Position numbers and translations under genes: made by a program. Below the pieces are notes generated by a model. It worked only from the letters and a program-made list of their open reading frames with translations. It ran no database searches and was not told where the DNA came from. Below, in pieces: positions 1 to 5,327 of a DNA stretch of 6,092 nt. Where the stretch lies: assembly GCA_947631655.1 (NCBI GenBank), contig CANRME010000074.1, forward strand, positions 1 to 6,092, given 5' to 3'. Position 1 is the stretch's first letter; the number at the start of each line of letters is the position of its first letter. Origin of the DNA: an uncultured Bacilli bacterium. Lineage in GTDB: Bacteria > Bacillota_I > Bacilli_A > RF39 > UBA660.

Positions 1-8
1 CTTTTAAA

Positions 9-14
9 TCCTCT
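9..14 (-). promoter_or_regulatory. Ribosome-site-like motif for a further gene downstream of ybeY
   Basis: Minus strand AGAGGA, eight bases from the window edge and 11 bases after the ybeY stop, suggests another gene starts just outside. In Firmicutes the gene there is commonly dgkA, cdd or era, but none is visible here. Confidence 0.4.
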
Positions 15-24
15 AACCTTTATC

Positions 25-465
25 TTATCGCGTGATATTTGCTTCATTTAAAATCAACTCCTGTAACGCAAACATGATATTCTCGTCTTCCTTTTCCATA
101 TGGTCATAACCAAGTAAATGAAGTAAGCCATGTACACATAAGAAAGATAATTCTCTTTTCTCACTATGTCCATACTCTCTTGCTTGTTCTTGCATTCTAG
201 GAATACATACATAGATGTCTCCTAAAACTCTTATATCATTATACACTAAATCTTCACTATCTTCAAATGCAAATGAAATCACATCTGTTACTCTATCAAT
301 CCCCCGATATTCTTTATTTATCTTCTCTATTTCCGCATTTCCCACAAAAATAATCGAAAAACAAGCATTATCAATTTTTTCATGTTTCAAAGCTATATTT
401 AAAACATCTTCTAAATAAGCATAATCACTATATAAACCATTATCGGTTATCACAAAACTATTCAT
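25..465 (-). CDS. ybeY: Endoribonuclease YbeY (rRNA maturation factor), complete
   Basis: YbeY is a cytoplasmic single-strand-specific metallo-endoribonuclease needed for 16S rRNA 3' end maturation and 70S quality control. The 146-residue length is normal for the family. The zinc-binding signature HGLLHLLGYDH is complete at residues 112-122, with H112, H116 and H122 as metal ligands, followed by the acidic E/D-rich helix ending in an MFALQE segment. The conserved YRG-D-TDVISF stretch at residues 53-65 contains R54, which by position corresponds to the essential arginine of characterised YbeY proteins. The start ATG overlaps the stop of the upstream VanZ-like gene as ATGA, so translation is probably coupled. 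It is the last complete gene of the yqfC-yqfD-vanZ-ybeY unit, and a ribosome site downstream suggests the operon continues. Nothing is truncated. Identification is secure from motif and context. Confidence 0.97.
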   Translation of the reverse strand: MNSFVITDNGLYSDYAYLEDVLNIALKHEKIDNACFSIIFVGNAEIEKINKEYRGIDRVTDVISFAFEDSEDLVYNDIRVLGDIYVCIPRMQEQAREYGHSEKRELSFLCVHGLLHLLGYDHMEKEDENIMFALQELILNEANITR

Positions 466-1079
466 GCTAACACTCCAAATAATTTGGTATTATAAATATA
501 AATACCAATTATAACTAATAAAATTATACAAACTAAATTATAAAACCATTCTTTACGAAACATACTCGGTAAATGATTAACAATCGCTTTAAGTCCAATA
601 TAAATCAAAAATCCTGCCAAAGAACCAGTAACATTTAATATAATATCATCAATATCAAACGCTCTTCCTATTTGTAATTGTACTAACTCTACCGTTAAAC
701 TAGTTATGAAAGTAATAATAAATATCGGTGTAATTTTTTGCGCTTTAATATATCTCGATACAAAATAACCAAAAGGAATAAATATTAAAATATTGCCAAC
801 AACATTATAGAAAAACATGGGACTTCCAAATTTATAACGTAATATTTCTGTAAAAGGAACTAAGTTTAATCCCGAATGCACACTTTCGGTAGTTGTTAAA
901 AGATGGAACAATAAAAGGGCATAGATAAGAAAACCAAAATTTAATACTTCTTCATATAAAAGTATTTTTTTATGATTGGAATTTAAATAAGCAATTCTAA
1001 CTGCTACCATAACAATCAAAAATATTACTAGCATTGGCCAGCTGGCTTTCAAAATCGCACCTATTGATTTTTCGATCAT
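462..1079 (-). CDS. VanZ-like family integral membrane protein
   Basis: This 205-residue, mostly hydrophobic protein has about six predicted membrane segments, near residues 14-31, 46-62, 90-109, 117-132, 148-166 and 181-197. VanZ-family marks are visible: NLVPF at 72-76, the GNILIFIPFG segment at 95-104, and the S-x3-E-x2-Q-x3-GR-x-FDIDDII-x-N-x2-G pattern at 127-152. VanZ itself gives low-level teicoplanin resistance in enterococci, but most family members are uncharacterised, so antibiotic resistance should not be assumed. The start ATG lies two bases after the yqfD stop, and the GGAG of its ribosome site falls in the last codons of yqfD. The stop TGA overlaps the ybeY start. The tight packing places it inside the yqfCD-ybeY operon, at the spot where phoH is usually found in Firmicutes. 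The family call is firm; the function is unknown. Confidence 0.88.
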   Translation of the reverse strand: MIEKSIGAILKASWPMLVIFLIVMVAVRIAYLNSNHKKILLYEEVLNFGFLIYALLLFHLLTTTESVHSGLNLVPFTEILRYKFGSPMFFYNVVGNILIFIPFGYFVSRYIKAQKITPIFIITFITSLTVELVQLQIGRAFDIDDIILNVTGSLAGFLIYIGLKAIVNHLPSMFRKEWFYNLVCIILLVIIGIYIYNTKLFGVLA

Positions 1080-1081
1080 AC

Positions 1082-2209
1082 TTACTCTCCCTCTTTTGGA
1101 ATTTCAAAAGGGGTACTTTTCCCAATTTGTTCTTCCGTTGCTACAAAAGCTTCTATAATCATTTTACTACCACTTATACTTTTTTTCAAAACTTTTTTAT
1201 ATAAAATCCTTTCTTTCTCATCTAATTTTAAATTTATCTTCTCTGCAATCAAAGAATCGGCCTTAATTAAAGCTTCTTCTTCCGTTAAATTTTTTCTTTT
1301 TATTTTATATTCTAACTCTTCTTCTAAATAAAACTCATTCCCTAATAAACTAATTATTTTATAATCTTTTTCTTCATAATTTTCTAATCTACTTTTAAAT
1401 ATTTTGTAATCTACGTTTCCCCTACTATATTTTAAATTATATCTTTTCTTTCCCGTATAAATTTTTTCTTCTTCATACATGGGGATTTCCACATCCACGG
1501 TATACCACACTTCTGCATAAACGCTTCCCAAAGCACACGTATAACCTTTATTTTCTTCATTAAAACTAATAATCCCCGAAATTAAAGTATCTCCCTTATT
1601 AACATGGGAATTATTATGAACTACTGCTACTCCTTTAGAATTAGTAAGTTTAGTAATTACCCCTTCTTTTTCAGCGACGATATGACAATAACCGCTATCT
1701 TCTTCTTGTGGAGGGATAATTCTTTCTGTTACCTTTACTTCATAATCTAATCCTACTCTTTCTATTTCTAACCATTCTATTTTATCTTTATACTTTTCTA
1801 AAATATTTTCTTTAACTTTTTGTAAGTAATCAAACCTCTTTTTAAAAGTAAATCTTTTAATATGATATTTCTCTAGTTCTTCAGAAATAATATTCCTTAA
1901 ATCAGTATCATTATGAATTATTCTTACTTCCATTGTTAAATTAGTAACAAAAAAGAAAAATAAAAAACCCCCTAAAAAAATAATAATATTTATTCTATTA
2001 TCCCATATAAATTTCTTAAAACTAGTTAAAATATCTCCTTTAACTATTTTGTATTTAAAATACTTGGGTATTTTATCTAAATCACTCTTTAAAACCTCAA
2101 TTATATAATAATCTTTTTCATCTTTTACATTATAAATATTTATTCCATAAGAAACTAATTTAAAAAGTACATTACTACTACTTTTAATCTTAATTATTAC
2201 TCTATTCAT
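1082..2209 (-). CDS. yqfD: Sporulation protein YqfD
   Basis: YqfD is a membrane protein made in the mother cell under sigma-E in Bacillus and required for efficient sporulation; its biochemical role is not established. This copy is 375 residues from the chosen ATG, close to the family length. It has an N-terminal cytoplasmic region (1-70), one strong membrane segment (about 72-92, FLGG then FFFF), and a large external region. The external part has the family's conserved W-LEIERVGLDYEVKVTERI block (144-164), followed by C175-HIVAEKEGVITKL and HVNKGDTLISG (202-212), resembling an SH3/barwin-like hairpin region. I chose the ATG at 2207-2209, which overlaps the yqfC stop by eight bases. An in-frame TTG at 2219-2221 would add four residues but has no better ribosome site. 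Pairing with yqfC is the usual Firmicute arrangement and supports the call. Confidence 0.92.
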   Translation of the reverse strand: MNRVIIKIKSSSNVLFKLVSYGINIYNVKDEKDYYIIEVLKSDLDKIPKYFKYKIVKGDILTSFKKFIWDNRINIIIFLGGFLFFFFVTNLTMEVRIIHNDTDLRNIISEELEKYHIKRFTFKKRFDYLQKVKENILEKYKDKIEWLEIERVGLDYEVKVTERIIPPQEEDSGYCHIVAEKEGVITKLTNSKGVAVVHNNSHVNKGDTLISGIISFNEENKGYTCALGSVYAEVWYTVDVEIPMYEEEKIYTGKKRYNLKYSRGNVDYKIFKSRLENYEEKDYKIISLLGNEFYLEEELEYKIKRKNLTEEEALIKADSLIAEKINLKLDEKERILYKKVLKKSISGSKMIIEAFVATEEQIGKSTPFEIPKEGE

Positions 2210-2447
2210 AAGCAATTTCAATCTTTCTAATTATTCCAAATATTTGTAATTCTTTAGGTAACATACTTTTAATTTTAAAATCATTCCCCGTTAAATGTAA
2301 AATCCTTGTATCTAGTTTTACAATAACTTCTTCACTAGTTAAAGTTAATACTTCTTGGTAATTATAGATATAAATATAGTTATTAAAAAGCGCCATTAAA
2401 GCATTTTCATCATATAAAAAATTTTTAATATTTTTATAGATATTCAT
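2202..2447 (-). CDS. yqfC: Sporulation protein YqfC (YabP/YqfC family)
   Basis: This is a small protein of 81 residues from the preferred ATG. Family members are about 90 residues, are expressed early in sporulation in the mother cell in Bacillus, and are of unknown mechanism. It carries the YabP/YqfC pattern of an N-terminal stretch followed by short beta strands: a YQEVLTLTSEEVIVKLD core, then the LHLTGNDFKIKSMLPKEL segment and a terminal IFGIIRKIEI strand, typical of this fold. The longer reading starts at GTG (2457-2459), but the ATG at 2445-2447 has a GTGGTG ribosome-site-like motif six bases upstream, so I prefer it. It follows a terminator and a sigma-E-like -10 box, and its stop overlaps the start of yqfD, indicating a new transcription unit with coupled translation. 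Confidence 0.88.
   Translation of the reverse strand: MNIYKNIKNFLYDENALMALFNNYIYIYNYQEVLTLTSEEVIVKLDTRILHLTGNDFKIKSMLPKELQIFGIIRKIEIAYE
2207..2209 (-). promoter_or_regulatory. yqfC/yqfD overlap start codon
   Basis: The ATG of yqfD sits inside the last codons of yqfC (TATGAATAG, with the TAG at 2202-2204). No good Shine-Dalgarno sequence precedes it, so yqfD is probably translated by termination-reinitiation from yqfC. This decides against the upstream in-frame TTG start. Confidence 0.6.
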
Positions 2448-2462
2448 ATAATTCACCACTAA

Positions 2463-2490
2463 ATTATATGAAAAAAAGAACTTTTTATAA
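2463..2490 (-). promoter_or_regulatory. Candidate promoter of yqfC-yqfD, sigma-E-like
   Basis: On the minus strand the sequence CATATAAT lies at 2463-2470, 15 bases before the yqfC ATG. It differs at one position from the Bacillus sigma-E -10 consensus CATACAAT, and also contains a sigma-A TATAAT. With a 13-base spacer the -35 position holds TTATAAA, which keeps the central ATA of the sigma-E -35 element but misses the flanking bases. A sigma-A -35 at 17 bases would be CTTATA, a poor match. Sigma-E use fits known yqfC regulation, but AT richness makes chance matches easy, and the element overlaps a terminator. Confidence 0.4.
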
Positions 2491-2497
2491 GTTCTTT
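2471..2497 (-). terminator. Intrinsic terminator of rpsU-yqeY
   Basis: On the minus strand a 9-bp perfect stem (AAAGAACTT pairing with AAGTTCTTT) with a 5-base loop (ATAAA) is followed by four more T residues, giving an unbroken run of seven T with the stem end. It overlaps the last codons and stop of yqeY. It should separate rpsU-yqeY from yqfC-yqfD. The stem is AU-rich but long. Confidence 0.8.
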
Positions 2498-2934
2498 GTA
2501 ATTCTTTCTTTAACTTTTTTACTAACTAAAGCCATATCTGCTCGTCCATGAGTTTGCTCTTTTACTTTGGCTACAATTCTTCCCATATCTTTCATACTGG
2601 TCACAGACTCACTAGCAAATACTTCTTCAATTATTTTATCTACTTCTTCTTCACTTAAATCTTCCGGAACATAACTACTTAAAATTTTAATCTCATCTTC
2701 TAACTTTGCTACTTCCTCCGATTTATTATATTTCATATATTCTTCTATACTATCTTTACGTTGCTTAATTTGTTTTTTAATAACTCCTATAACTTCATCA
2801 TCAGTTAAATCACTTTTTTTATTGATTTTTTCCATTTGTAAAGCACTTTTAAGCATCCGTAAAACCCCTAAAGTGAATTTATCTTGACTCTTCATAGCTG
2901 CTGTCATATCAGCCATTATTTTATCATTTAACAT
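2485..2934 (-). CDS. yqeY: YqeY / GatB-YqeY domain protein
   Basis: This 149-residue protein has the full length of Bacillus YqeY. The family shares the C-terminal tRNA-interacting domain of GatB (the amidotransferase subunit), but the freestanding protein has no settled function; a role linked to tRNA or aminoacyl-tRNA metabolism is inferred from the domain. Visible family marks are the LGVLRMLKSAL helix (22-32), KQIKQRKDSIEEY (54-66), the E-x-KIL-x-YVPEDLSEEE segment (81-97) and DMGRIVAKVKEQTHGRADM (116-134), the last being the most conserved part. It begins 16 bases after rpsU with AAAGGA nine bases before the ATG. The rpsU-yqeY pair is common in Firmicutes and both are driven by the strong promoter before rpsU. 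A terminator overlaps its stop. Confidence 0.95.
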   Translation of the reverse strand: MLNDKIMADMTAAMKSQDKFTLGVLRMLKSALQMEKINKKSDLTDDEVIGVIKKQIKQRKDSIEEYMKYNKSEEVAKLEDEIKILSSYVPEDLSEEEVDKIIEEVFASESVTSMKDMGRIVAKVKEQTHGRADMALVSKKVKERITKNL

Positions 2935-2950
2935 ATTTTAAAGTCCTTTC

Positions 2951-3133
2951 CTAATCACGATGATGTTTACGAGCATTTCTAATCATTTCTTTTTTTGCTT
3001 CTCTTCTTTTTACTCCTGGTTTAGAGTAATGTTTTCTTTTTTTAAGTTCTGAAGGGACCCCACTTTTAGCGACTTTCATTTTAAATTTTCTTAATGCACT
3101 ATTAATATCGCCATTTACCACAACTTTAGTCAT
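2951..3133 (-). CDS. rpsU: 30S ribosomal protein bS21
   Basis: bS21 is a small, very basic protein of the 30S platform, near the anti-Shine-Dalgarno end of 16S rRNA. This copy has 60 residues (family usually 57-70). The start TKVVVNGDINSALRKFKMKV, then SELKKRKHYSKPGVKRREAKKEM, matches the family pattern of an N-terminal beta segment, an amphipathic helix and a K/R-rich tail with the conserved Y-KP--KR. The ATG at 3131-3133 is preceded by GGAAGGAGG, a nearly perfect Shine-Dalgarno sequence, and by a textbook promoter. It is followed directly by yqeY. Identification is secure. Confidence 0.97.
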   Translation of the reverse strand: MTKVVVNGDINSALRKFKMKVAKSGVPSELKKRKHYSKPGVKRREAKKEMIRNARKHHRD

Positions 3134-3138
3134 TTTAT

Positions 3139-3148
3139 CCCTCCTTCC
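3139..3148 (-). promoter_or_regulatory. Strong ribosome-binding site of rpsU
   Basis: Minus strand GGAAGGAGGG lies five bases before the rpsU ATG and is an extended match to the anti-Shine-Dalgarno sequence. It fixes the start and fits a highly expressed ribosomal gene. Confidence 0.85.
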
Positions 3149-3163
3149 GGGTTGCTACTTATG

Positions 3164-3192
3164 ATTATAGCACTCCCTATAAGGTATTTCAA
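3164..3192 (-). promoter_or_regulatory. Sigma-A promoter of rpsU-yqeY
   Basis: On the minus strand TTGAAA (-35, 3187-3192) and TATAAT (-10, 3164-3169) are separated by exactly 17 bases. This is five of six at -35 and six of six at -10. The expected start is about 30 bases upstream of the rpsU ATG. The -35 box lies only nine bases beyond the stop of the pilin-like gene. Confidence 0.88.
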
Positions 3193-3200
3193 GCCATATT

Positions 3201-4943
3201 TTATGGTTTTGCAACAGATTTTGCACCTTCGAAATAATCTAATTCATCCATATATGGTTTAATAACATCATTTATTATTCCCTCATCTACATCAGATTCT
3301 AAAATATTTGTAATATCCACAAACATTACCGAATCCAAGCTAAGATTATAAACATTTTCCCATACTCCATCTAAGGTATTAAAAGAAGTTTTTAAAATAA
3401 CATTATTATTTACAATACTTAATTGATATAAACCTGTCGCATTCACTTTAAAAATTCCTGAAAACATTTCCCAGTTTATATACAATGGATCATCATTCCC
3501 ATATTCTTCTTTGACATAATCCACTTCAAAATCATGTATAACCGTTGAGCCTGCACCGTTGATAGAATTTAAACTGACCACGTCTTTACCAGTTGCTAAA
3601 CCATTTCTAAATGCATAAAGCCTTAAATAATAATAGTGATCTTTTTCTAAAGGTGTTTCAATATTTTGAATAATTTTACTATCACCTTCATTTATCTTAA
3701 GACTTTTATATCCGTGATATGCTGTTACAAAATTTTCTTTATTTAAAAGATACATTAACTCTGCATTGGACCAATCATTATCTCCATTATCACTATGAGC
3801 TCCACTGCTTGTGTCTTTATTATCCCAAGAATAAGTACCGATTGATTCATTCTTAACAATTTTTACTAAATCTGTTTTATTACCATCTTCAATTGTAACA
3901 TTTTTAAATACCCCGATAATGCGCCATCTTTCACAAGTACTTGCCGTTGGATTACTATAATCACTACAATTAAAATAAATATAATTATTGGGATTACTTC
4001 CCGTATACCGCAAATTATGATTAGAAGTTCCATCATCTGTTGTTCCTGCGGCATTACTAATAGCTTGGGTTAAAGGAGTTGTTAATCCAACACCTTTTAT
4101 AGTATATGGATTATTATAAGTTCCATCCCCAGATACAAGTTTTATGCTATCTTTCAAATAGACAACAGGCCTAACATTTTTGGGGTCTGCTACTTTAGCA
4201 GTTATGACTTTTCCCGAGTTATCTTTAGTATAAACATAAGAATTTTCAGAAGCTTTATTTAACAACCATTCTTCTTTTATCGTTCCTAAAGATGATGCAT
4301 TGCTATCGCTATAGAATAACCAGCTATTTTTTATACATTCATTACTCCATGAACTTACATTAGTACTTAAACATTGGGCTTTCGTTACACCGACTCCACC
4401 ACTAGTAGCATATCCTAAATCACTAACATTTATTAACCCCACTTCTCCAGTCCACAATGGAGATGACCCTAAAGTCTCTACTGTATAAAATTGGGAAGGA
4501 GTAGTAGCTATTCCTGTCCCCAAAGACCATCTAACTCTTTCAATCATTTCTCTTGTAGAACTATTCTTTAAACCTGTAGTATTAAAACTACAATCTACTA
4601 ATTTATTATTAGCTCCTACTGAACATTTCCCATTACTAGCATTCCAAAAAAGTCCATTATTAGCAACAATATTTCCTAACATATGAGACCCACCCGTCAC
4701 AATGTCTGCATTAGTTAAAGTCCAAAATTCATTTGTTTCAAAATCCCCATTTTGTAAAACATTAAAAATATCTCCATACTTTCCTAAAATATTTTCATTT
4801 AAATCATCAACTATACCATCATTAAGATTATTAATTAAAATTCGATTATGGGCATACGTCACTATAATAGATGCTACTACTGCTACAAACACTAAGAAAA
4901 AAGAATATACTAAAGAAGTAGCAATAAAACCCTTATTATTCAT
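3201..4943 (-). CDS. Type-IV-pilin-like surface protein with nested extracellular modules
   Basis: This protein has 580 residues from the ATG at 4941-4943. An upstream ATG at 5018 would add 25 residues but lies before the terminator and promoter; GAGGTG seven bases before the chosen ATG supports the shorter start. Residues 1-6 (MNNKGF) with a hydrophobic helix (7-31) resemble a class III/prepilin signal, cut after G5; the glutamate normally at +5 of the mature pilin is absent (serine). NVLQNGDFETNEFW (61-74) looks like the first strands of a carbohydrate-binding-like beta-sandwich, whose apparent continuation GYKSLKINEG begins at 411. In between (about 88-410) is a Cys-containing module with NVRPVVYLK and GDGTYNNPY (256-280), followed by LRYTGSNPNNYIYFN and ERWRIIGVF (311-346). 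A C-terminal FVDIT...YFEG segment (541-572) resembles the ends of other surface modules. Likely cell-surface adhesion or pilus-like role; no ligand can be named. Confidence 0.7.
   Translation of the reverse strand: MNNKGFIATSLVYSFFLVFVAVVASIIVTYAHNRILINNLNDGIVDDLNENILGKYGDIFNVLQNGDFETNEFWTLTNADIVTGGSHMLGNIVANNGLFWNASNGKCSVGANNKLVDCSFNTTGLKNSSTREMIERVRWSLGTGIATTPSQFYTVETLGSSPLWTGEVGLINVSDLGYATSGGVGVTKAQCLSTNVSSWSNECIKNSWLFYSDSNASSLGTIKEEWLLNKASENSYVYTKDNSGKVITAKVADPKNVRPVVYLKDSIKLVSGDGTYNNPYTIKGVGLTTPLTQAISNAAGTTDDGTSNHNLRYTGSNPNNYIYFNCSDYSNPTASTCERWRIIGVFKNVTIEDGNKTDLVKIVKNESIGTYSWDNKDTSSGAHSDNGDNDWSNAELMYLLNKENFVTAYHGYKSLKINEGDSKIIQNIETPLEKDHYYYLRLYAFRNGLATGKDVVSLNSINGAGSTVIHDFEVDYVKEEYGNDDPLYINWEMFSGIFKVNATGLYQLSIVNNNVILKTSFNTLDGVWENVYNLSLDSVMFVDITNILESDVDEGIINDVIKPYMDELDYFEGAKSVAKP
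3714..4682 (-). other. Putative inserted, order-permuted module inside the pilin-like gene
   Basis: These codons (residues 88-410) interrupt what reads as one beta-sandwich: VTGGSH ends on the N-terminal side and GYKSLKINEG resumes on the other. The insert contains all six cysteines of the protein (107, 118, 191, 203, 326, 337), spaced as three plausible pairs. Its first part (98-284) ends with NVRPVVYLK and GDGTYNNPYTI, which I know as the end of a module common in surface proteins of gut Firmicutes. Its second part (304-401), with RYTGSNPNNYIYFN, WRIIGVF and WSNAELMYLLN, I know as the start of that module. The sequence CATAT occurs at both edges. The boundaries are estimates by eye. Confidence 0.45.
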
Positions 4944-4950
4944 TTCGATA

Positions 4951-4973
4951 CACCTCATATTTTTATTATACCA
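4951..4973 (-). promoter_or_regulatory. Extended -10 promoter and ribosome site of the pilin-like gene
   Basis: Minus strand TGGTATAAT (4965-4973) is a perfect TATAAT with the TGn extension. The -35 position at 17 bases is TTCTTT, a weak match, as is usual for extended -10 promoters. GAGGTG (4951-4956) lies seven bases before the ATG at 4943. The predicted leader is only about 15 bases, so little 5' regulation by RNA structure is possible. Confidence 0.75.
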
Positions 4974-4985
4974 CGTATAATATAT

Positions 4986-5010
4986 AAAAAGAAGACGGAA
5001 ATTCGTCTTC
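4986..5010 (-). terminator. Intrinsic terminator of the bacteriocin operon
   Basis: On the minus strand GAAGACG pairs perfectly with CGTCTTC (7 bp, extended to 9 by flanking A-T pairs), with loop AATTTC, followed by TTTTT and an AT-rich tail. It begins one base after the stop codon of the third peptide gene, so it closes that operon and insulates the pilin-like gene. Confidence 0.9.
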
Positions 5011-5163
5011 TTAAACAATAAAAGTCGCTAAATAGGTACCTACTAATCTTCCAAAGTTTAGGATAAAATTAATGATACAGGAACATAGATTAAGAATAAG
5101 GGGTAGAAGCAAGATACCTATTATAATTTGTAAAACTTTATTGTTTTTAACTTTACTTAACAT
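5011..5163 (-). CDS. Small hydrophobic peptide, candidate immunity or companion peptide
   Basis: This 50-residue peptide is MLSKVKNNKV, then a long hydrophobic stretch (about 11-35, IIIGILLLPLILN and onward) containing C27 and C29, and ends in ATFIV. It has no double-glycine leader. The basic N-terminus plus hydrophobic segment predicts membrane insertion. Residues 31-42 (IINFILNFGRLVG region) align with residues 26-37 of the preceding peptide; seven of twelve positions are identical (I, I, L, G, R, V, G). The start ATG lies inside the last codons of that gene (ATGTTAA overlap) with only a weak ribosome site, so translation is probably coupled. Bacteriocin genes are usually followed at once by their immunity gene, and resemblance to the toxin would fit protection by mimicry or pairing. 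A second, leaderless bacteriocin is the alternative. No family recognised. Confidence 0.72.
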   Translation of the reverse strand: MLSKVKNNKVLQIIIGILLLPLILNLCSCIINFILNFGRLVGTYLATFIV

Positions 5164-5306
5164 TTACGACCACTAACAATCATTTGAATAGCATTACCCA
5201 CATTTCTTCCCAAATCCAATATGGTATCAATAAGACGCGCTATTGAATTTATAAAAGTCGCAGTAATACCTCCTCCTATAACTGTTAATAATTCTTGTTC
5301 TGACAT
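5157..5306 (-). CDS. Double-glycine-leader class II bacteriocin-like peptide 2
   Basis: This is a 49-residue precursor. The leader MSEQELLTVIGG matches the consensus for peptidase-C39 ABC exporters at -11 (S), -8 (E), -7 (L), -4 (V) and -2/-1 (GG). Cleavage would release 37 residues, starting GITATFINSIARL and ending SGRKC, with net charge about +2 and a single cysteine at the very C-terminus. The mature part can form an amphipathic helix with the motif ILDLGRNVG (29-37), repeated in the following peptide. A good ribosome site, GAAAGGAG, precedes the ATG by nine bases. The gene sits 21 bases after peptide 1 and overlaps peptide 3. Function as an antimicrobial peptide is inferred from the leader and from the adjoining transporter genes; a signalling peptide is the main alternative. 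The gene is short and easily missed by gene callers. Confidence 0.82.
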   Translation of the reverse strand: MSEQELLTVIGGGITATFINSIARLIDTILDLGRNVGNAIQMIVSGRKC

Positions 5307-5327
5307 ATTTATAATCTCCTTTCTTTT

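Noticed and set aside
215..418. Plus-strand open frame of 67 codons
   Set aside because: It is antisense within ybeY, whose metal-binding motif fixes the coding strand.
462..464. TGA as tryptophan (mycoplasma code)
   Set aside because: TGA ends the VanZ-like gene exactly at the ybeY start, and tryptophans in the surface protein use TGG.
462..1079. Reading the VanZ-like gene as a teicoplanin-resistance determinant
   Set aside because: Family members outside enterococcal van clusters are mostly of unknown function, and no van genes are nearby.
3194..3206. CCATA-AAA-TATGG hairpin as terminator of the pilin-like gene
   Set aside because: The stem is only five base pairs, AT-rich, and has no T-run on the minus strand.
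3866..4054. Minus-strand open frame of 62 codons in another frame
   Set aside because: It is an out-of-frame shadow inside the pilin-like gene; the Ile-rich product reflects frame-shifted AT-rich codons.
4702..4980. Plus-strand open frame of 92 codons
   Set aside because: It is antisense to the start of the pilin-like gene and its promoter, with no ribosome site or family resemblance.
4944..5018. 25-residue N-terminal extension of the pilin-like protein from an upstream ATG
   Set aside because: It would be read through the bacteriocin terminator and start upstream of the extended -10 promoter; the ATG at 4943 has its own GAGGTG site and gives a proper MNNKGF prepilin-like start.
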